NCBI RefSeq assembly: GCF_031456275.1
Contig: NZ_JAVDUI010000001.1
Span: 1,570,965 to 1,634,964 of the forward strand
Direction: 5' to 3'
Origin: Falsarthrobacter nasiphocae
Lineage (GTDB): Bacteria; Actinomycetota; Actinomycetes; Actinomycetales; Micrococcaceae
Length of the DNA stretch: 64,000 bases
Below the pieces are notes generated by a model. That model did no database searches and had not been told where the DNA came from. It saw only the letters and a program-made list of their open reading frames with translations. Position numbers and translations under genes: made by a program. This document shows, one piece after another, positions 24,902 to 32,703 of this stretch. Positions within the stretch are counted from its first letter, which is position 1, and every line of letters begins with the position of its first letter.

Positions 24902-26065
24902 ATGACCGAGACCACCCCGACCTCAGGGTTCGCCACCCGCGCCATCCACGCCGGACAGGCGTTCGAGCCGGTCACCGGCGCCGTGGTCCCGCCGCTGCAC
25001 TTCAGCTCGACCTACGCGCAGGACGGCATCGGCGGCCTGCGCAATGGCTACGAGTACGGGCGCGGGACCAACCCCACGCGGGACTCCCTCCAGGAGCAGC
25101 TTGCGGCGCTTGAAGGCGGGGCCAAGGCCCTCAGCTTCGGCTCCGGGCTCGCGGCCGAGGATGCGCTGCTGCGGGCCCTCATGCGCCCCGGGCAGAAGGT
25201 TGTCCTCGGAAACGACGCCTACGGCGGCACGTACCGTCTCATCTCCAAGGTCCTGGGGCCGTGGGGCATCGAGAACCAGCCCGTCGACATGTCGGATCTC
25301 GACGCCGTCCGCGCGGCCGTGAGCAGCGGCGACGTCCCCCTCCTCTGGGTGGAGACGCCGTCCAACCCGCTCATGCAGATCGCGGACATCGCGGCCCTCG
25401 CGGAGATCGCGCACGAGGCCGGGGCGCTGCTCGTCGTGGACAACACGTTCGCCTCCCCGTACCTCCAGCAGCCCATCTCCCTGGGCGCGGACATCGTGGT
25501 CCACTCGACGACGAAGTACATCGGCGGGCACTCGGACGTCGTCGGCGGCGCGGTCATTGCCCGAGACGCCGAGGTGGCCGAGAAGATCCAGTTCCTCCAG
25601 TTCGCCGCGGGCGGCGTGTCCGGGCCCATGGACGCGTTCCTCACGACCCGCAGTCTCAAGACGCTGGCCGTGCGCATGGAGGCGCACAGCGACAACGCCG
25701 AGAAGATCGCGGACTTCCTCACGGGGCAGGCGGCCGTCTCCGCAGTCCTGTACCCGGGGCTGCCGGAGCACCCGGGCCACGAGATCGCCGCGAAGCAGAT
25801 GCGCCGGTTCGGCGGCATGGTGTCCGTGCGATTCGCGGGCGGGGAGCAGGCGGCGCGCCGCTTCACCGAGTCCCTGCGGGTCTTCACGCTCGCCGAGTCG
25901 CTGGGCGGCATCGAGTCCCTCGTGAACTACCCGTCCGAGATGACCCACGCGTCCGTCAAGGGCACTGAGCTCGAGGTGCCGGTGGACCTCGTTCGCCTCA
26001 GCGTCGGCATCGAGGACGCCGCCGACCTCCTCGCAGACGTCGAGCAGGCGCTCGAGCAGCTGTAG
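24902..26065 (+). CDS. metB: Cystathionine gamma-synthase / gamma-lyase family enzyme
   Basis: 387 residues of the Cys/Met PLP-enzyme family. The cofactor lysine is in VVHSTTKYIGGHSD, with GYEYGRGTNPTRDSLQ near the N-terminus and VETPSNPLMQIADI in the middle. MetB makes cystathionine from an activated homoserine and cysteine; close relatives cleave it, and sequence alone does not separate the two well. Position after cbs suits either. The ATG follows GGAGAG. A hairpin and T-rich tail end the transcript at 26107-26150. Confidence 0.85.
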   Translation: MTETTPTSGFATRAIHAGQAFEPVTGAVVPPLHFSSTYAQDGIGGLRNGYEYGRGTNPTRDSLQEQLAALEGGAKALSFGSGLAAEDALLRALMRPGQKVVLGNDAYGGTYRLISKVLGPWGIENQPVDMSDLDAVRAAVSSGDVPLLWVETPSNPLMQIADIAALAEIAHEAGALLVVDNTFASPYLQQPISLGADIVVHSTTKYIGGHSDVVGGAVIARDAEVAEKIQFLQFAAGGVSGPMDAFLTTRSLKTLAVRMEAHSDNAEKIADFLTGQAAVSAVLYPGLPEHPGHEIAAKQMRRFGGMVSVRFAGGEQAARRFTESLRVFTLAESLGGIESLVNYPSEMTHASVKGTELEVPVDLVRLSVGIEDAADLLADVEQALEQL

Positions 26066-26106
26066 GCGGTTCAGGCGCTCCCGGACGCGGTGGGCGCCGC
26101 CCTGAG

Positions 26107-26150
26107 GGCCGCCGGGGTCACTTCTTTCGGAAGACCCCGGCGGCCTTCTT
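26107..26150 (+). terminator. Terminator of cbs-metB, overlapping the next gene's 3' end
   Basis: A 13-bp perfect stem (26107-26119 with 26133-26145), then TTCTT. It lies inside the last codons of the convergent membrane-protein gene, so the same bases serve as coding sequence on the other strand. Confidence 0.7.
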
Positions 26151-26561
26151 CGTGGCCGAGGCGTAGCCCCGGATGCGCTTGCGCTTCGGCTCGATCCGCT
26201 GGTAGTAGGCCTCGCTTGCGGGCAGCCACACGAACACGAGCGCGACGGCGCCGAGGACGGCGAGGAGGAGGATCGGCAGCAGGCGCCGCCACACGTAGAG
26301 GACCGCGAGCAGGATGGACAGGTACGTCAGGGTCTTGCGCGCGGAGCGGCGGCCCCGGGAGGCCCGCCACGTCTCGACGAGAATGACGATGCCGCACGCG
26401 GTGAGCACTCCTCCCAGGAGGGAGCCGAAGACCGCCTCCTCGCCTCGGAACCCCTCCCCGAAGAGGGAGAAGGCGGCGACGCCGAAGACGGCGATGTCGA
26501 GGACGAGGTAGAGGAGGAGGCCTGTCGTGAGCGCGTACGGCCTCGTGGTGATCTTGGGCAT
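26118..26561 (-). CDS. Small membrane protein of unknown function
   Basis: 147 residues with about four hydrophobic segments (near 10-33, 45-65, 80-95 and 98-118), then a basic tail ending KKAAGVFRKK. I do not recognise the family. The ATG at 26561 gives MPKITTRPYALTTG; extending further upstream would add a polar, unlikely leader. It is convergent with metB and divergent from the DEAD-box helicase gene. No motif suggests a function. Confidence 0.75.
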   Translation of the reverse strand: MPKITTRPYALTTGLLLYLVLDIAVFGVAAFSLFGEGFRGEEAVFGSLLGGVLTACGIVILVETWRASRGRRSARKTLTYLSILLAVLYVWRRLLPILLLAVLGAVALVFVWLPASEAYYQRIEPKRKRIRGYASATKKAAGVFRKK

Positions 26562-26869
26562 AGAACCATTGTCTCGGACGCCCAGGGGGTGTGCCAGCCG
26601 GGGCGACGCGGTAGAGTAGGCAGGTACCGGTTTTCCCTCCTGTGTGGTGGAAACTATCTTCACGATTCGCCCCGGCGGCCCGCGCACGACTCGGCCGCCC
26701 ACCCCATGAGGGGCGAGCTGCTCTCGAACTTCCTGCCCAATGCTTGAGGCAGGAGTCTGACGATGTGTGACTCGTATGTGTGTGGCGAGCGGAGCTGATT
26801 GAGGGAACCGGGTGATGATCAGCGCGATCCTGATGGGTTGATTGCGCCACCTGATGAAAGTTGACTCCC
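26562..26869. other. Upstream region and long leader of the DEAD-box helicase gene
   Basis: A candidate -10 TAGAGT lies at 26612-26617; if used, the leader is about 245 nt. It contains short ORFs: 26706-26747 (MRGELLSNFLPNA, no ribosome-binding site), 26763-26798 (MCDSYVCGERS, with AGGAG 7 nt upstream) and 26815-26841 (MISAILMG). Long structured leaders are usual for cold-shock helicases. Confidence 0.5.
26763..26798 (+). CDS. Possible 11-residue leader peptide (uORF) of the helicase gene
   Basis: ATG to TGA encodes MCDSYVCGERS. AGGAG at 26751-26755 is placed 7 nt before the ATG, ideal for initiation. The two cysteines recall actinobacterial cysteine-responsive leader peptides, but the downstream gene is not a sulphur gene. 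Coding is unproven. Confidence 0.3.
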   Translation: MCDSYVCGERS

Positions 26870-28963
26870 TTGTCTGAAAACACCTCCTTTGACGCGCCCT
26901 CCGAGCAGAACGCCGGATCCTCGGCAGTGACCCCGGAGAGCGCCCCCGCTGAGCTCCTCTTCACCGACCTCGAGCTGGACCCGCGCATTCTCGCCGCCCT
27001 CAAGGACGTCGGCTACGAGAAGCCCTCACCCATTCAGGCCGCCACGATCCCCACCCTCCTCGAGGGCCGCGACGTCGTGGGCCTCGCCCAGACGGGCACC
27101 GGCAAGACCGCAGCCTTCGCGCTGCCCGTCCTCTCCAAGCTCGCCGAGCTCTCCGAGGTCAACGGCCCCGACAACGCCACTAAGGTCCTCGTGCTGGCCC
27201 CGACCCGCGAGCTCGCGCTCCAGGTCGCGGAGGCCTTCACCTCCTACGCCAAGCACATGGACCGCTTCTCGGTGCTCCCCGTCTACGGCGGCTCCGCGTA
27301 CGGCCCGCAGCTCGCGGGCCTGCGCCGCGGTGCGCAGGTCGTCGTCGGCACCCCCGGCCGCGTGATTGACCACCTGGCGAAGGGCTCGCTGGACCTCTCC
27401 GAGCTCAGCTACCTCGTCCTCGACGAGGCCGACGAGATGCTCCGCATGGGCTTCGCCGACGACGTCGAGAAGATCCTCTCGGGGACGCCCGCCGACAAGC
27501 AGGTGGCCCTGTTCTCCGCGACGATGCCGCGGCAGATCCGCAAGATCGCCCAGCAGTACCTCAACAACCCGGCCGAGATCACCGTGAAGTCGGACACGCG
27601 CACCGCCGCGAACATCCGCCAGCGGTACGTTCAGGTCATGGGCCCGCGCAAGCTCGACGCCATGACCCGCATTCTCGAAGCCGAGGAGACGGACGGCATC
27701 ATTGCCTTCGTCCGCACGAAGATGGCGACCGAAGACCTCGCCGACAAGCTCAAGGCCCGCGGCTACCAGGCGGCCGCCATCAACGGCGACATCCCGCAGC
27801 AGCAGCGCGAGCGCACCGTCGAGGCCCTCCGCGACGGCAAGATCGACATCCTCGTCGCCACGGACGTCGCAGCCCGCGGCCTCGACGTCGAGCGCATCAG
27901 CCACGTCTTCAACTACGACATCCCGCACGACACCGAGTCCTACGTGCACCGCATCGGCCGCACGGGGCGCGCGGGGCGCACGGGTGACGCGATCCTCTTC
28001 ATGACGCCGCGGGAGAAGTACCTGCTCCGCTCGATCGAGCGCGCCACGAAGTCCCCCGTGGAGCAGATGGAGCTGCCGAGCGTGGACCACGTCAACAACA
28101 AGCGCCTGGCCCGCTTCGCTGAGCAGATCACCAAGACGCTCGCCACCGAGGACCTCGACGTCTTCCGCGAGCTCGTCACCGCCTACGACGAAGAGAACGA
28201 GGCCACGCCGCTCGAGGTGGCCGCAGCCCTCGCGTTCATGGCACAGGGCGGGCGCCCGCTCCTCCTTGAGGAGGCGCCGCTGCCCCCGGCCAAGCAGGCC
28301 CGTGAGCGCGGCGAGCGCCAGTCCCGGGACGGCATGAACTCCCGCGGCCCGTCCCGCTCGCTGACCGAGGGGAACGCGACGTACCGCATCGCCGTCGGGC
28401 GCCGTGACCGGGTCATGCCGGGGTCCATCGTGGGCGCGATCGCCAACGAGGGCGGCCTCAGCTCCGCCCAGATCGGCGGGATCGACATCCGCGCGGACCA
28501 CTCCCTCGTGGAGCTCCCCGCGGACCTGACGCCCGAGCAGCTCGAGACCCTGCGCGAGACCCGCATCGGCGGCCGCCCGATTCGCCTTGAGCTCGACAAC
28601 GGCCGTCGGCCGGCGCGCGAGCGTGACGACCGCGGCGGTGCCCGTGGTGGCTTCCGCGACGATCGCGGGGCACGCGGCGGCTTCCGTGAGGACCGCGGCG
28701 GATACCGGGGCGGACGCGACGACCGCGGCGGCTCCCGCGGGGGCTTCGGCGGGGACCGCGAGGGCGGCCAGCGCGGCGGTTTCCGCGAGGACCGGGGCGG
28801 CTACCGCAACGACAGGAACGACCGAGGGGATCGCGGCGGCTTCGGCAGCGACCGCAATGACCGCGGCGATCGCGGCGGCTTCGGCGGGGATCGCGGCGGA
28901 TTTGCGGGGCGCGGCGACGACAGCCGCGGCCACGCCAAGTCCGGCCGCAAGCCCCGCTGGTAG
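26870..28963 (+). CDS. DEAD-box RNA helicase (DeaD/CsdA-like)
   Basis: About 697 residues. Helicase motifs in order are Q motif (KPSPIQAATIP), AQTGTGKT, PTRELALQ, DEAD, SAT, RGLDVERI and HRIGRTGRAG. A DbpA-type RNA-binding domain follows (~residues 490-570). The C-terminus is an RGG-rich tail of more than 100 residues. Such enzymes unwind rRNA and mRNA structure, especially in the cold. I chose TTG 26870 (MSENTSF, GAAAG 9 nt upstream) over TTG 26861, which would leave no spacing to that site; both are possible. A terminator follows at 28968. Confidence 0.9.
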   Translation: MSENTSFDAPSEQNAGSSAVTPESAPAELLFTDLELDPRILAALKDVGYEKPSPIQAATIPTLLEGRDVVGLAQTGTGKTAAFALPVLSKLAELSEVNGPDNATKVLVLAPTRELALQVAEAFTSYAKHMDRFSVLPVYGGSAYGPQLAGLRRGAQVVVGTPGRVIDHLAKGSLDLSELSYLVLDEADEMLRMGFADDVEKILSGTPADKQVALFSATMPRQIRKIAQQYLNNPAEITVKSDTRTAANIRQRYVQVMGPRKLDAMTRILEAEETDGIIAFVRTKMATEDLADKLKARGYQAAAINGDIPQQQRERTVEALRDGKIDILVATDVAARGLDVERISHVFNYDIPHDTESYVHRIGRTGRAGRTGDAILFMTPREKYLLRSIERATKSPVEQMELPSVDHVNNKRLARFAEQITKTLATEDLDVFRELVTAYDEENEATPLEVAAALAFMAQGGRPLLLEEAPLPPAKQARERGERQSRDGMNSRGPSRSLTEGNATYRIAVGRRDRVMPGSIVGAIANEGGLSSAQIGGIDIRADHSLVELPADLTPEQLETLRETRIGGRPIRLELDNGRRPARERDDRGGARGGFRDDRGARGGFREDRGGYRGGRDDRGGSRGGFGGDREGGQRGGFREDRGGYRNDRNDRGDRGGFGSDRNDRGDRGGFGGDRGGFAGRGDDSRGHAKSGRKPRW
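28610..28950 (+). repeat. RGG/DRGG repeat region of the helicase C-terminus
   Basis: Degenerate short repeats encode units such as DDRGG, FREDRGG and DRNDRGDRGGFG. The near-copies SDRNDRGDRGG are consecutive at about 28848-28887. Tails of this kind bind RNA non-specifically and vary in length between strains. Confidence 0.8.
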
Positions 28964-28967
28964 CGAG

Positions 28968-28992
28968 TCCGCGGGCAGAGCCCACGGATTTT
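28968..28992 (+). terminator. Terminator of the helicase gene
   Basis: TCCGCGGGC (28968-28976) pairs with GCCCACGGA (28980-28988), with one mismatch, and TTTTG follows. The T-run overlaps the -35 of the tRNA-Thr promoter. Confidence 0.65.
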
Positions 28993-29019
28993 GAGTTCGC
29001 CCGCGCTACCTGGTAGCGT
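28991..29019 (+). promoter_or_regulatory. Promoter of tRNA-Thr
   Basis: TTGAGT (28991-28996) and TAGCGT (29014-29019) with a 17-bp spacer; transcription would begin about 5 nt before the tRNA. Confidence 0.65.
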
Positions 29020-29030
29020 TGGTGGACGTT

Positions 29031-29102
29031 GCCCCCGTAGCTCAGTGGTAGAGCGCCATCTTGGTAAGATGGAGGTCACGGGATCGATTCCCGTCGGGGG
29101 CT
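29031..29102 (+). tRNA. tRNA-Thr (GGT)
   Basis: 72-nt class I tRNA. Acceptor GCCCCCG pairs with CGGGGGC, discriminator T; anticodon loop TTGGTAA gives GGT; T loop GATCGATTC. CCA not encoded. Confidence 0.95.
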
Positions 29103-29147
29103 CTGAATGTGTCTGCTTGAGCCGTTCGCGGCCGGTGGCATATTCGT

Positions 29148-29221
29148 GGCGGTGTAGCTCAGCTGGTTAGAGCGCACGACTCATAATCGTGAGGTCCCGG
29201 GATCGAGTCCCGGCACCGCTA
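29148..29221 (+). tRNA. tRNA-Met (CAT), elongator type
   Basis: 74-nt class I tRNA. Anticodon arm CGACTCATAATCG gives CAT; acceptor GGCGGTG pairs with CACCGCT, with a terminal G-U. The three G-C pairs typical of initiator anticodon stems are absent, so elongator. Encoded CC follows. Confidence 0.93.
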
Positions 29222-29226
29222 CCCAG

Positions 29227-29260
29227 AACCCCCGGGATCATGACGATCCCGGGGGTTTCT
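29227..29260 (+). terminator. Terminator after tRNA-Thr/tRNA-Met
   Basis: 13-bp perfect stem (29227-29239 with 29245-29257) with a 5-nt loop, running into TTTCT. Confidence 0.85.
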
Positions 29261-29367
29261 CCGTTCTCGGGCCCCTCGGCGCCATCTCTGTCGCGGCGTC
29301 GATGCACGTTGATGCCACCGGAGTCCCGGCACCCCGCCTCGGGCCGCCGAGCGCGGTGGGATGCGGA

Positions 29368-29373
29368 TAGGCT
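29368..29373 (+). promoter_or_regulatory. -10 box of the hadA-like/hadB-like/murB operon, leaderless type
   Basis: TAGGCT lies 7 nt before the ATG at 29381. Confidence 0.5.
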
Positions 29374-29380
29374 GGATCGC

Positions 29381-29833
29381 ATGAGCATCAGCGAGAACCT
29401 GGCCGGGCGGGTGTACCCCGCGGAGGGGACCTTCGTCGTCGGCCGCGAGTCAATCCGGGACTTCGCCCGGGCAGTCAAGGCGAGCAGCCCCCTCCACGCG
29501 GATGTGGAGGCGGCGCGTGCCGCCGGATATGCGGACCTCGTGGCCCCGCCCACCTACGCGATCATTCCCGCCCAGCGCGCCGAGAGCCGCATGGTCCTGG
29601 ACCCCGAGGCGGGCATCGACTTCTCCCGCGTCGTCCACGCCGAGCAGCGGTTCGAGCTGGAGCGCGCCATCGTCGCGGGGGATGAGCTGGCGGCCGAGCT
29701 CGTCGTCGACTCTGTCCGCGCCATGGGTGCCGGAGCCATGGTGACCACGAAGGCCACGCTGACGGACGCCGAGGGGCGGCTCGTCGGCGTGACCACCTCC
29801 GCACTGCTGGTTCGAGGGAAGGACGAGGCATGA
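29381..29833 (+). CDS. MaoC/FAS1-type dehydratase N-terminal-like protein (UPF0336, HadA-like)
   Basis: 150 residues. A hot-dog-fold protein resembling mycobacterial HadA, with HADVEAARAAGYADLVAPPTYA, the conserved substrate-tunnel segment of this family. In mycobacteria HadA pairs with HadB to dehydrate 3-hydroxyacyl-ACP. The next gene is HadB-like and overlaps it by 4 bp, so a heterodimer is expected. The ATG at 29381 is set by the family N-terminus and the -10 box. Mycolic acids are not expected in this lineage, so the true acyl substrate is open. Confidence 0.83.
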   Translation: MSISENLAGRVYPAEGTFVVGRESIRDFARAVKASSPLHADVEAARAAGYADLVAPPTYAIIPAQRAESRMVLDPEAGIDFSRVVHAEQRFELERAIVAGDELAAELVVDSVRAMGAGAMVTTKATLTDAEGRLVGVTTSALLVRGKDEA

Positions 29834-30273
29834 GCGCCCCCACGCTGAGCGAGCTCGAGGTCGGGCAGGAGATTGGGACCCGCGAGATCCCCCTGACGCG
29901 CACTGACCTCGTCACCTACGCCGGGGCCTCCGGCGACACGAACCCCATCCACTGGAACGAGGCCTTCGCCCGCTCCGTCGAGCTCCCCGGCGTCATTGCC
30001 CACGGCATGCTGACGTTCGGTGCGGCCAGCGGACTCGTGGGGGACTGGGCTGAGGATCCGGGGCGCATTGTGGGCTACTCCACGCGCTTCTCCAAGCCCG
30101 TGCCCGTCGAGGACACCACCGGGACAGACGAGCCAGGTGCGGTCTTGACCGTCACTGGCAAGATCGGGGCCCTTGACCCCGAGGCCGGCACTGCCCGCGT
30201 GGACCTCACCGTGACGAGCAACGGGGCCAAGGTCCTCATGAAGACCCAGGCCGTCGTCAGGCTCGTGCCGTGA
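29830..30273 (+). CDS. MaoC-family (R)-specific hydratase (HadB-like)
   Basis: 147 residues. Single hot-dog domain with the hydratase-2 motif YAGASGDTNPIHWNE (catalytic Asp and His) and GVIAHGMLTFG. Catalyses hydration/dehydration of enoyl or 3-hydroxyacyl thioesters. It overlaps the HadA-like gene by 4 bp (ATGA) and the murB start by 4 bp (GTGA), making a tightly coupled three-gene unit. Catalytic residues sit in this subunit and not in its partner, as in HadAB. Confidence 0.87.
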   Translation: MSAPTLSELEVGQEIGTREIPLTRTDLVTYAGASGDTNPIHWNEAFARSVELPGVIAHGMLTFGAASGLVGDWAEDPGRIVGYSTRFSKPVPVEDTTGTDEPGAVLTVTGKIGALDPEAGTARVDLTVTSNGAKVLMKTQAVVRLVP

Positions 30274-31376
30274 GCGGGGCAGAGGCCGCGGGCGTGCCCG
30301 TCGAGCAGACCCTCGCCGGCCTGACCACGCTCGGCGTCGGCGGGCCCGTCAAGCGCCTCCTGACGGCCGAGTCTGAGCAGGCCATCATCGAGTCCGTCAC
30401 GGCTGCGGACGACGCCGGGGACCCTGTCCTCGTCATCGGGGGCGGCTCCAACCTGGTCATCTCGGACGAAGGATTTGACGGGACGGTCGTCCACATCGCC
30501 TCCACGGGGGTTTCCTTCGACGACGACGGCTGCGACGGCGCGACCTGCGGAGGCACGCTGGCCACCGTCCAGGCGGGGCACGAGTGGGACGACTTCGTTG
30601 TGGCGACTCTGGAGCATGGGCTCAAGGGCCTCGAGCCGCTCTCAGGCATCCCCGGCTCGGCCGGTGCGACGCCCGTCCAGAACGTCGGCGCGTACGGGGC
30701 CGAGGTGGCGTCCTTCATCAGCTCTGTGAGGACGTGGGACCGGCAGTCGCGTCAGTTGAGGACCTTCAGCGCGGGCGAACTCGAGTTCTCCTACCGGGAC
30801 TCCCTCCTGAAGCGAGAGACGGTCAACGGCAGCCCCCGGTATGTCGTCCTCACCGTCACGTTCCAGCTCCTGCCAGGCACGAAACCCGCCCCCGCGAAGT
30901 ACGCGGAGCTCGCCCGTGTGCTCGAGGACGAGTTCGGCCCGGAGGCCACCACCGCCAACGTCCGTGAGGCCGTCCTTCGCCTGCGCGCGAGCAAGGGCAT
31001 GGTCCTGAACCCGGAGGACCGGGACACGTGGTCCACGGGGTCGTTCTTCACGAACCCCATCGTGCCCGTGGCCACCGCGAAGGCCCTGCCTGAGGACGCC
31101 CCGCGGTACCCGGCAGGAGAGGGCCTCGTGAAGCTCTCTGCCGCATGGCTCATCGACCATGCGGGCTTCGGCAAAGGGTACGGGCTCGAAGTCGGGCGGG
31201 AGGTCGCCGACGGCCGGGCCTCGTTGTCCACGAAGCACACGCTCGCCATCACGAACCGCGGCGACGCACGCAGCGACGACATCCTCGCGATTGCCCGGGC
31301 CGTGCGAGACGGGGTCGAGGCCCGGTTCGGCGTCCGCCTCGAGAACGAGCCCGTCTTCGTCAACGCCGCCCTCTAG
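30270..31376 (+). CDS. murB: UDP-N-acetylenolpyruvoylglucosamine reductase
   Basis: 368 residues. FAD-binding motifs LVIGGGSNLVISD and EPLSGIPGSAGATPVQNVGAYG are present, with the catalytic serine in STGSFFTNP and the late glutamate in the RLENEPVFVN end. MurB reduces the enolpyruvyl group to give UDP-MurNAc, the second step of peptidoglycan precursor synthesis in the cytoplasm. The GTG start overlaps the HadB-like stop. Length matches mycobacterial MurB. A 66-bp palindromic repeat begins 14 nt after the stop. Confidence 0.95.
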   Translation: MSGAEAAGVPVEQTLAGLTTLGVGGPVKRLLTAESEQAIIESVTAADDAGDPVLVIGGGSNLVISDEGFDGTVVHIASTGVSFDDDGCDGATCGGTLATVQAGHEWDDFVVATLEHGLKGLEPLSGIPGSAGATPVQNVGAYGAEVASFISSVRTWDRQSRQLRTFSAGELEFSYRDSLLKRETVNGSPRYVVLTVTFQLLPGTKPAPAKYAELARVLEDEFGPEATTANVREAVLRLRASKGMVLNPEDRDTWSTGSFFTNPIVPVATAKALPEDAPRYPAGEGLVKLSAAWLIDHAGFGKGYGLEVGREVADGRASLSTKHTLAITNRGDARSDDILAIARAVRDGVEARFGVRLENEPVFVNAAL

Positions 31377-31390
31377 CACCCGCCCCATGC

Positions 31391-31456
31391 CCCGTTGCGG
31401 GGCGAGTTTCAACCACGAAACCGGTCTCCGGCGTGCGAAAACCGCCCCGCAACGGG
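31391..31456. repeat. 66-bp palindromic repeat element, copy 2
   Basis: A perfect 14-bp stem (31391-31404 with 31443-31456) encloses an interior that begins AGTTTCAACCA and contains GCGTGCG. Against copy 1, a stem pair changes from A-T to G-C on both arms, a compensatory change. It lies 14 nt after murB and 21 nt before the end of the convergent asd gene. Confidence 0.8.
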
Positions 31457-31477
31457 ATGGCGGGGGACTGGCCCGGG

Positions 31478-32599
31478 CTACAGGCGGCCGAGGGCGATGA
31501 GGAGCATGCGCCGCAGGGGCTCCGCGGCGCCCCAGAGGAGCTGGTCTCCCACGGTGAACGCCGAGATGTACTCCGGCCCCATGGCGAGCTTGCGCACGCG
31601 CCCCACGGGGATCTGAAGGGAGCCGGTGGCCGCGACGGGCGTCAGCCGCGTCGTCGTCTCATCCTTGGTGTTGGGCACGTACTCAGCCCACTCGTTGAAG
31701 CCGCCGATCATGTCCGCGATCTCGTCGAGGGGCACATCCCGCGTGAGCTTCAGCGTGATGGCCTGGGAGTGGCTGCGCATGGCGCCGACGCGGACGCAGA
31801 GGCCGTCGAACGGAATGTGCGCGTCTGCGCCCCGGCCGAGGATCTTGTTGGTCTCGACGCCGCCCTTCCACTCCTCCTTGGAGACGCCGTTGCCGAGGTC
31901 CGAGTCGATCCACGGGATGACGGAGCCGGCGAGCGGCACGCCGAAGCGGCTCGAGTCGAGCTCGGGGGAGCGCTGGGCAGCGAGGACGGCACGGTCGATC
32001 TCGAGAATGGCCGACGCCGGGTCGGCAAGCTCAGCTGACACCGCGGCGTTGAGGTCCCCGAACTGGGTCAGGAGCTCGCGCATATGGCGCGCCCCGCCGC
32101 CGGACGCGGCCTGGTAGGTCATGGACGTGCCCCACTCGACGAGCCCGGCCTTGAACAGGCCGCCGAGGCCCATGAGCATGCAGGACACCGTGCAGTTGCC
32201 GCCGATGAACTCCTTGACCCCGCGCGCGAGCGCCGAGTCGATGACGTCTCGGTTCACTGGGTCGAGGACGATGACGGAGGAGTCCTCCATCCGCAGGGTC
32301 GAGGCCGCATCAATCCACAGCCCGTCCCACCCCGCGGCGCGCAGGCGCGGGTAGACGTCCTGGGTGTAGTCGCCGCCCTGGCAAGAGACGAGGATCGGCA
32401 GCTTCGCGAGCGCCTCGACGTCCATGGCGTCCTGGAGGGCGGGGGCCCCGGCGGCGAAGGCGGGGGCCGCGCCGCCCGCGTTGGACGTGGAGAAGAAGAC
32501 CGGGTCGAGGCCCGCGAAGTCCCCCTCGTCCTGCATTCGCTGCATGAGCACGCTGCCCACCATGCCGCGCCAACCGATGAATCCCACTGAAGTCGTCAT
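31478..32599 (-). CDS. asd: Aspartate-semialdehyde dehydrogenase
   Basis: 373 residues. The N-terminus [20 protein letters not shown] and the active-site segment [17 protein letters not shown] (catalytic Cys) are those of the E. coli-type Asd subfamily, which is longer than the ~345-residue type commonly annotated in actinobacteria. It makes aspartate semialdehyde for lysine/DAP, threonine and methionine synthesis. Single gene with a leaderless-type -10 (TAGACT, 6 nt before ATG). Convergent with murB; folA lies upstream on the same strand behind a hairpin. Confidence 0.95.
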   Translation of the reverse strand: MTTSVGFIGWRGMVGSVLMQRMQDEGDFAGLDPVFFSTSNAGGAAPAFAAGAPALQDAMDVEALAKLPILVSCQGGDYTQDVYPRLRAAGWDGLWIDAASTLRMEDSSVIVLDPVNRDVIDSALARGVKEFIGGNCTVSCMLMGLGGLFKAGLVEWGTSMTYQAASGGGARHMRELLTQFGDLNAAVSAELADPASAILEIDRAVLAAQRSPELDSSRFGVPLAGSVIPWIDSDLGNGVSKEEWKGGVETNKILGRGADAHIPFDGLCVRVGAMRSHSQAITLKLTRDVPLDEIADMIGGFNEWAEYVPNTKDETTTRLTPVAATGSLQIPVGRVRKLAMGPEYISAFTVGDQLLWGAAEPLRRMLLIALGRL

Positions 32600-32605
32600 T
32601 GTCCC

Positions 32606-32611
32606 AGTCTA
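32606..32611 (-). promoter_or_regulatory. -10 box of asd, leaderless type
   Basis: TAGACT on the minus strand, 6 nt before the ATG. Confidence 0.5.
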
Positions 32612-32636
32612 GAATCCCCCGCTCTCCCGGTGCAGC

Positions 32637-32680
32637 GGGCGTCCGCCAGCCAGGACTTCCGGGAACGCGGCCGGACGCCC
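32637..32680 (-). terminator. Hairpin downstream of folA
   Basis: 9-bp stem GGGCGTCCG (32637-32645) with 32672-32680, and a 26-nt interior. It lies between folA and the asd promoter; no T-run is seen on the minus strand, so termination is only probable. Confidence 0.4.
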
Positions 32681-32703
32681 AGGCGCGGCGGTTCACGCGC
32701 GGG

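Noticed and set aside
28610-28950. Repeats in the helicase gene considered as a CRISPR or minisatellite array
   Set aside because: They are in-frame RGG-type codon repeats of irregular length with no spacers. No CRISPR array is present anywhere in the window.
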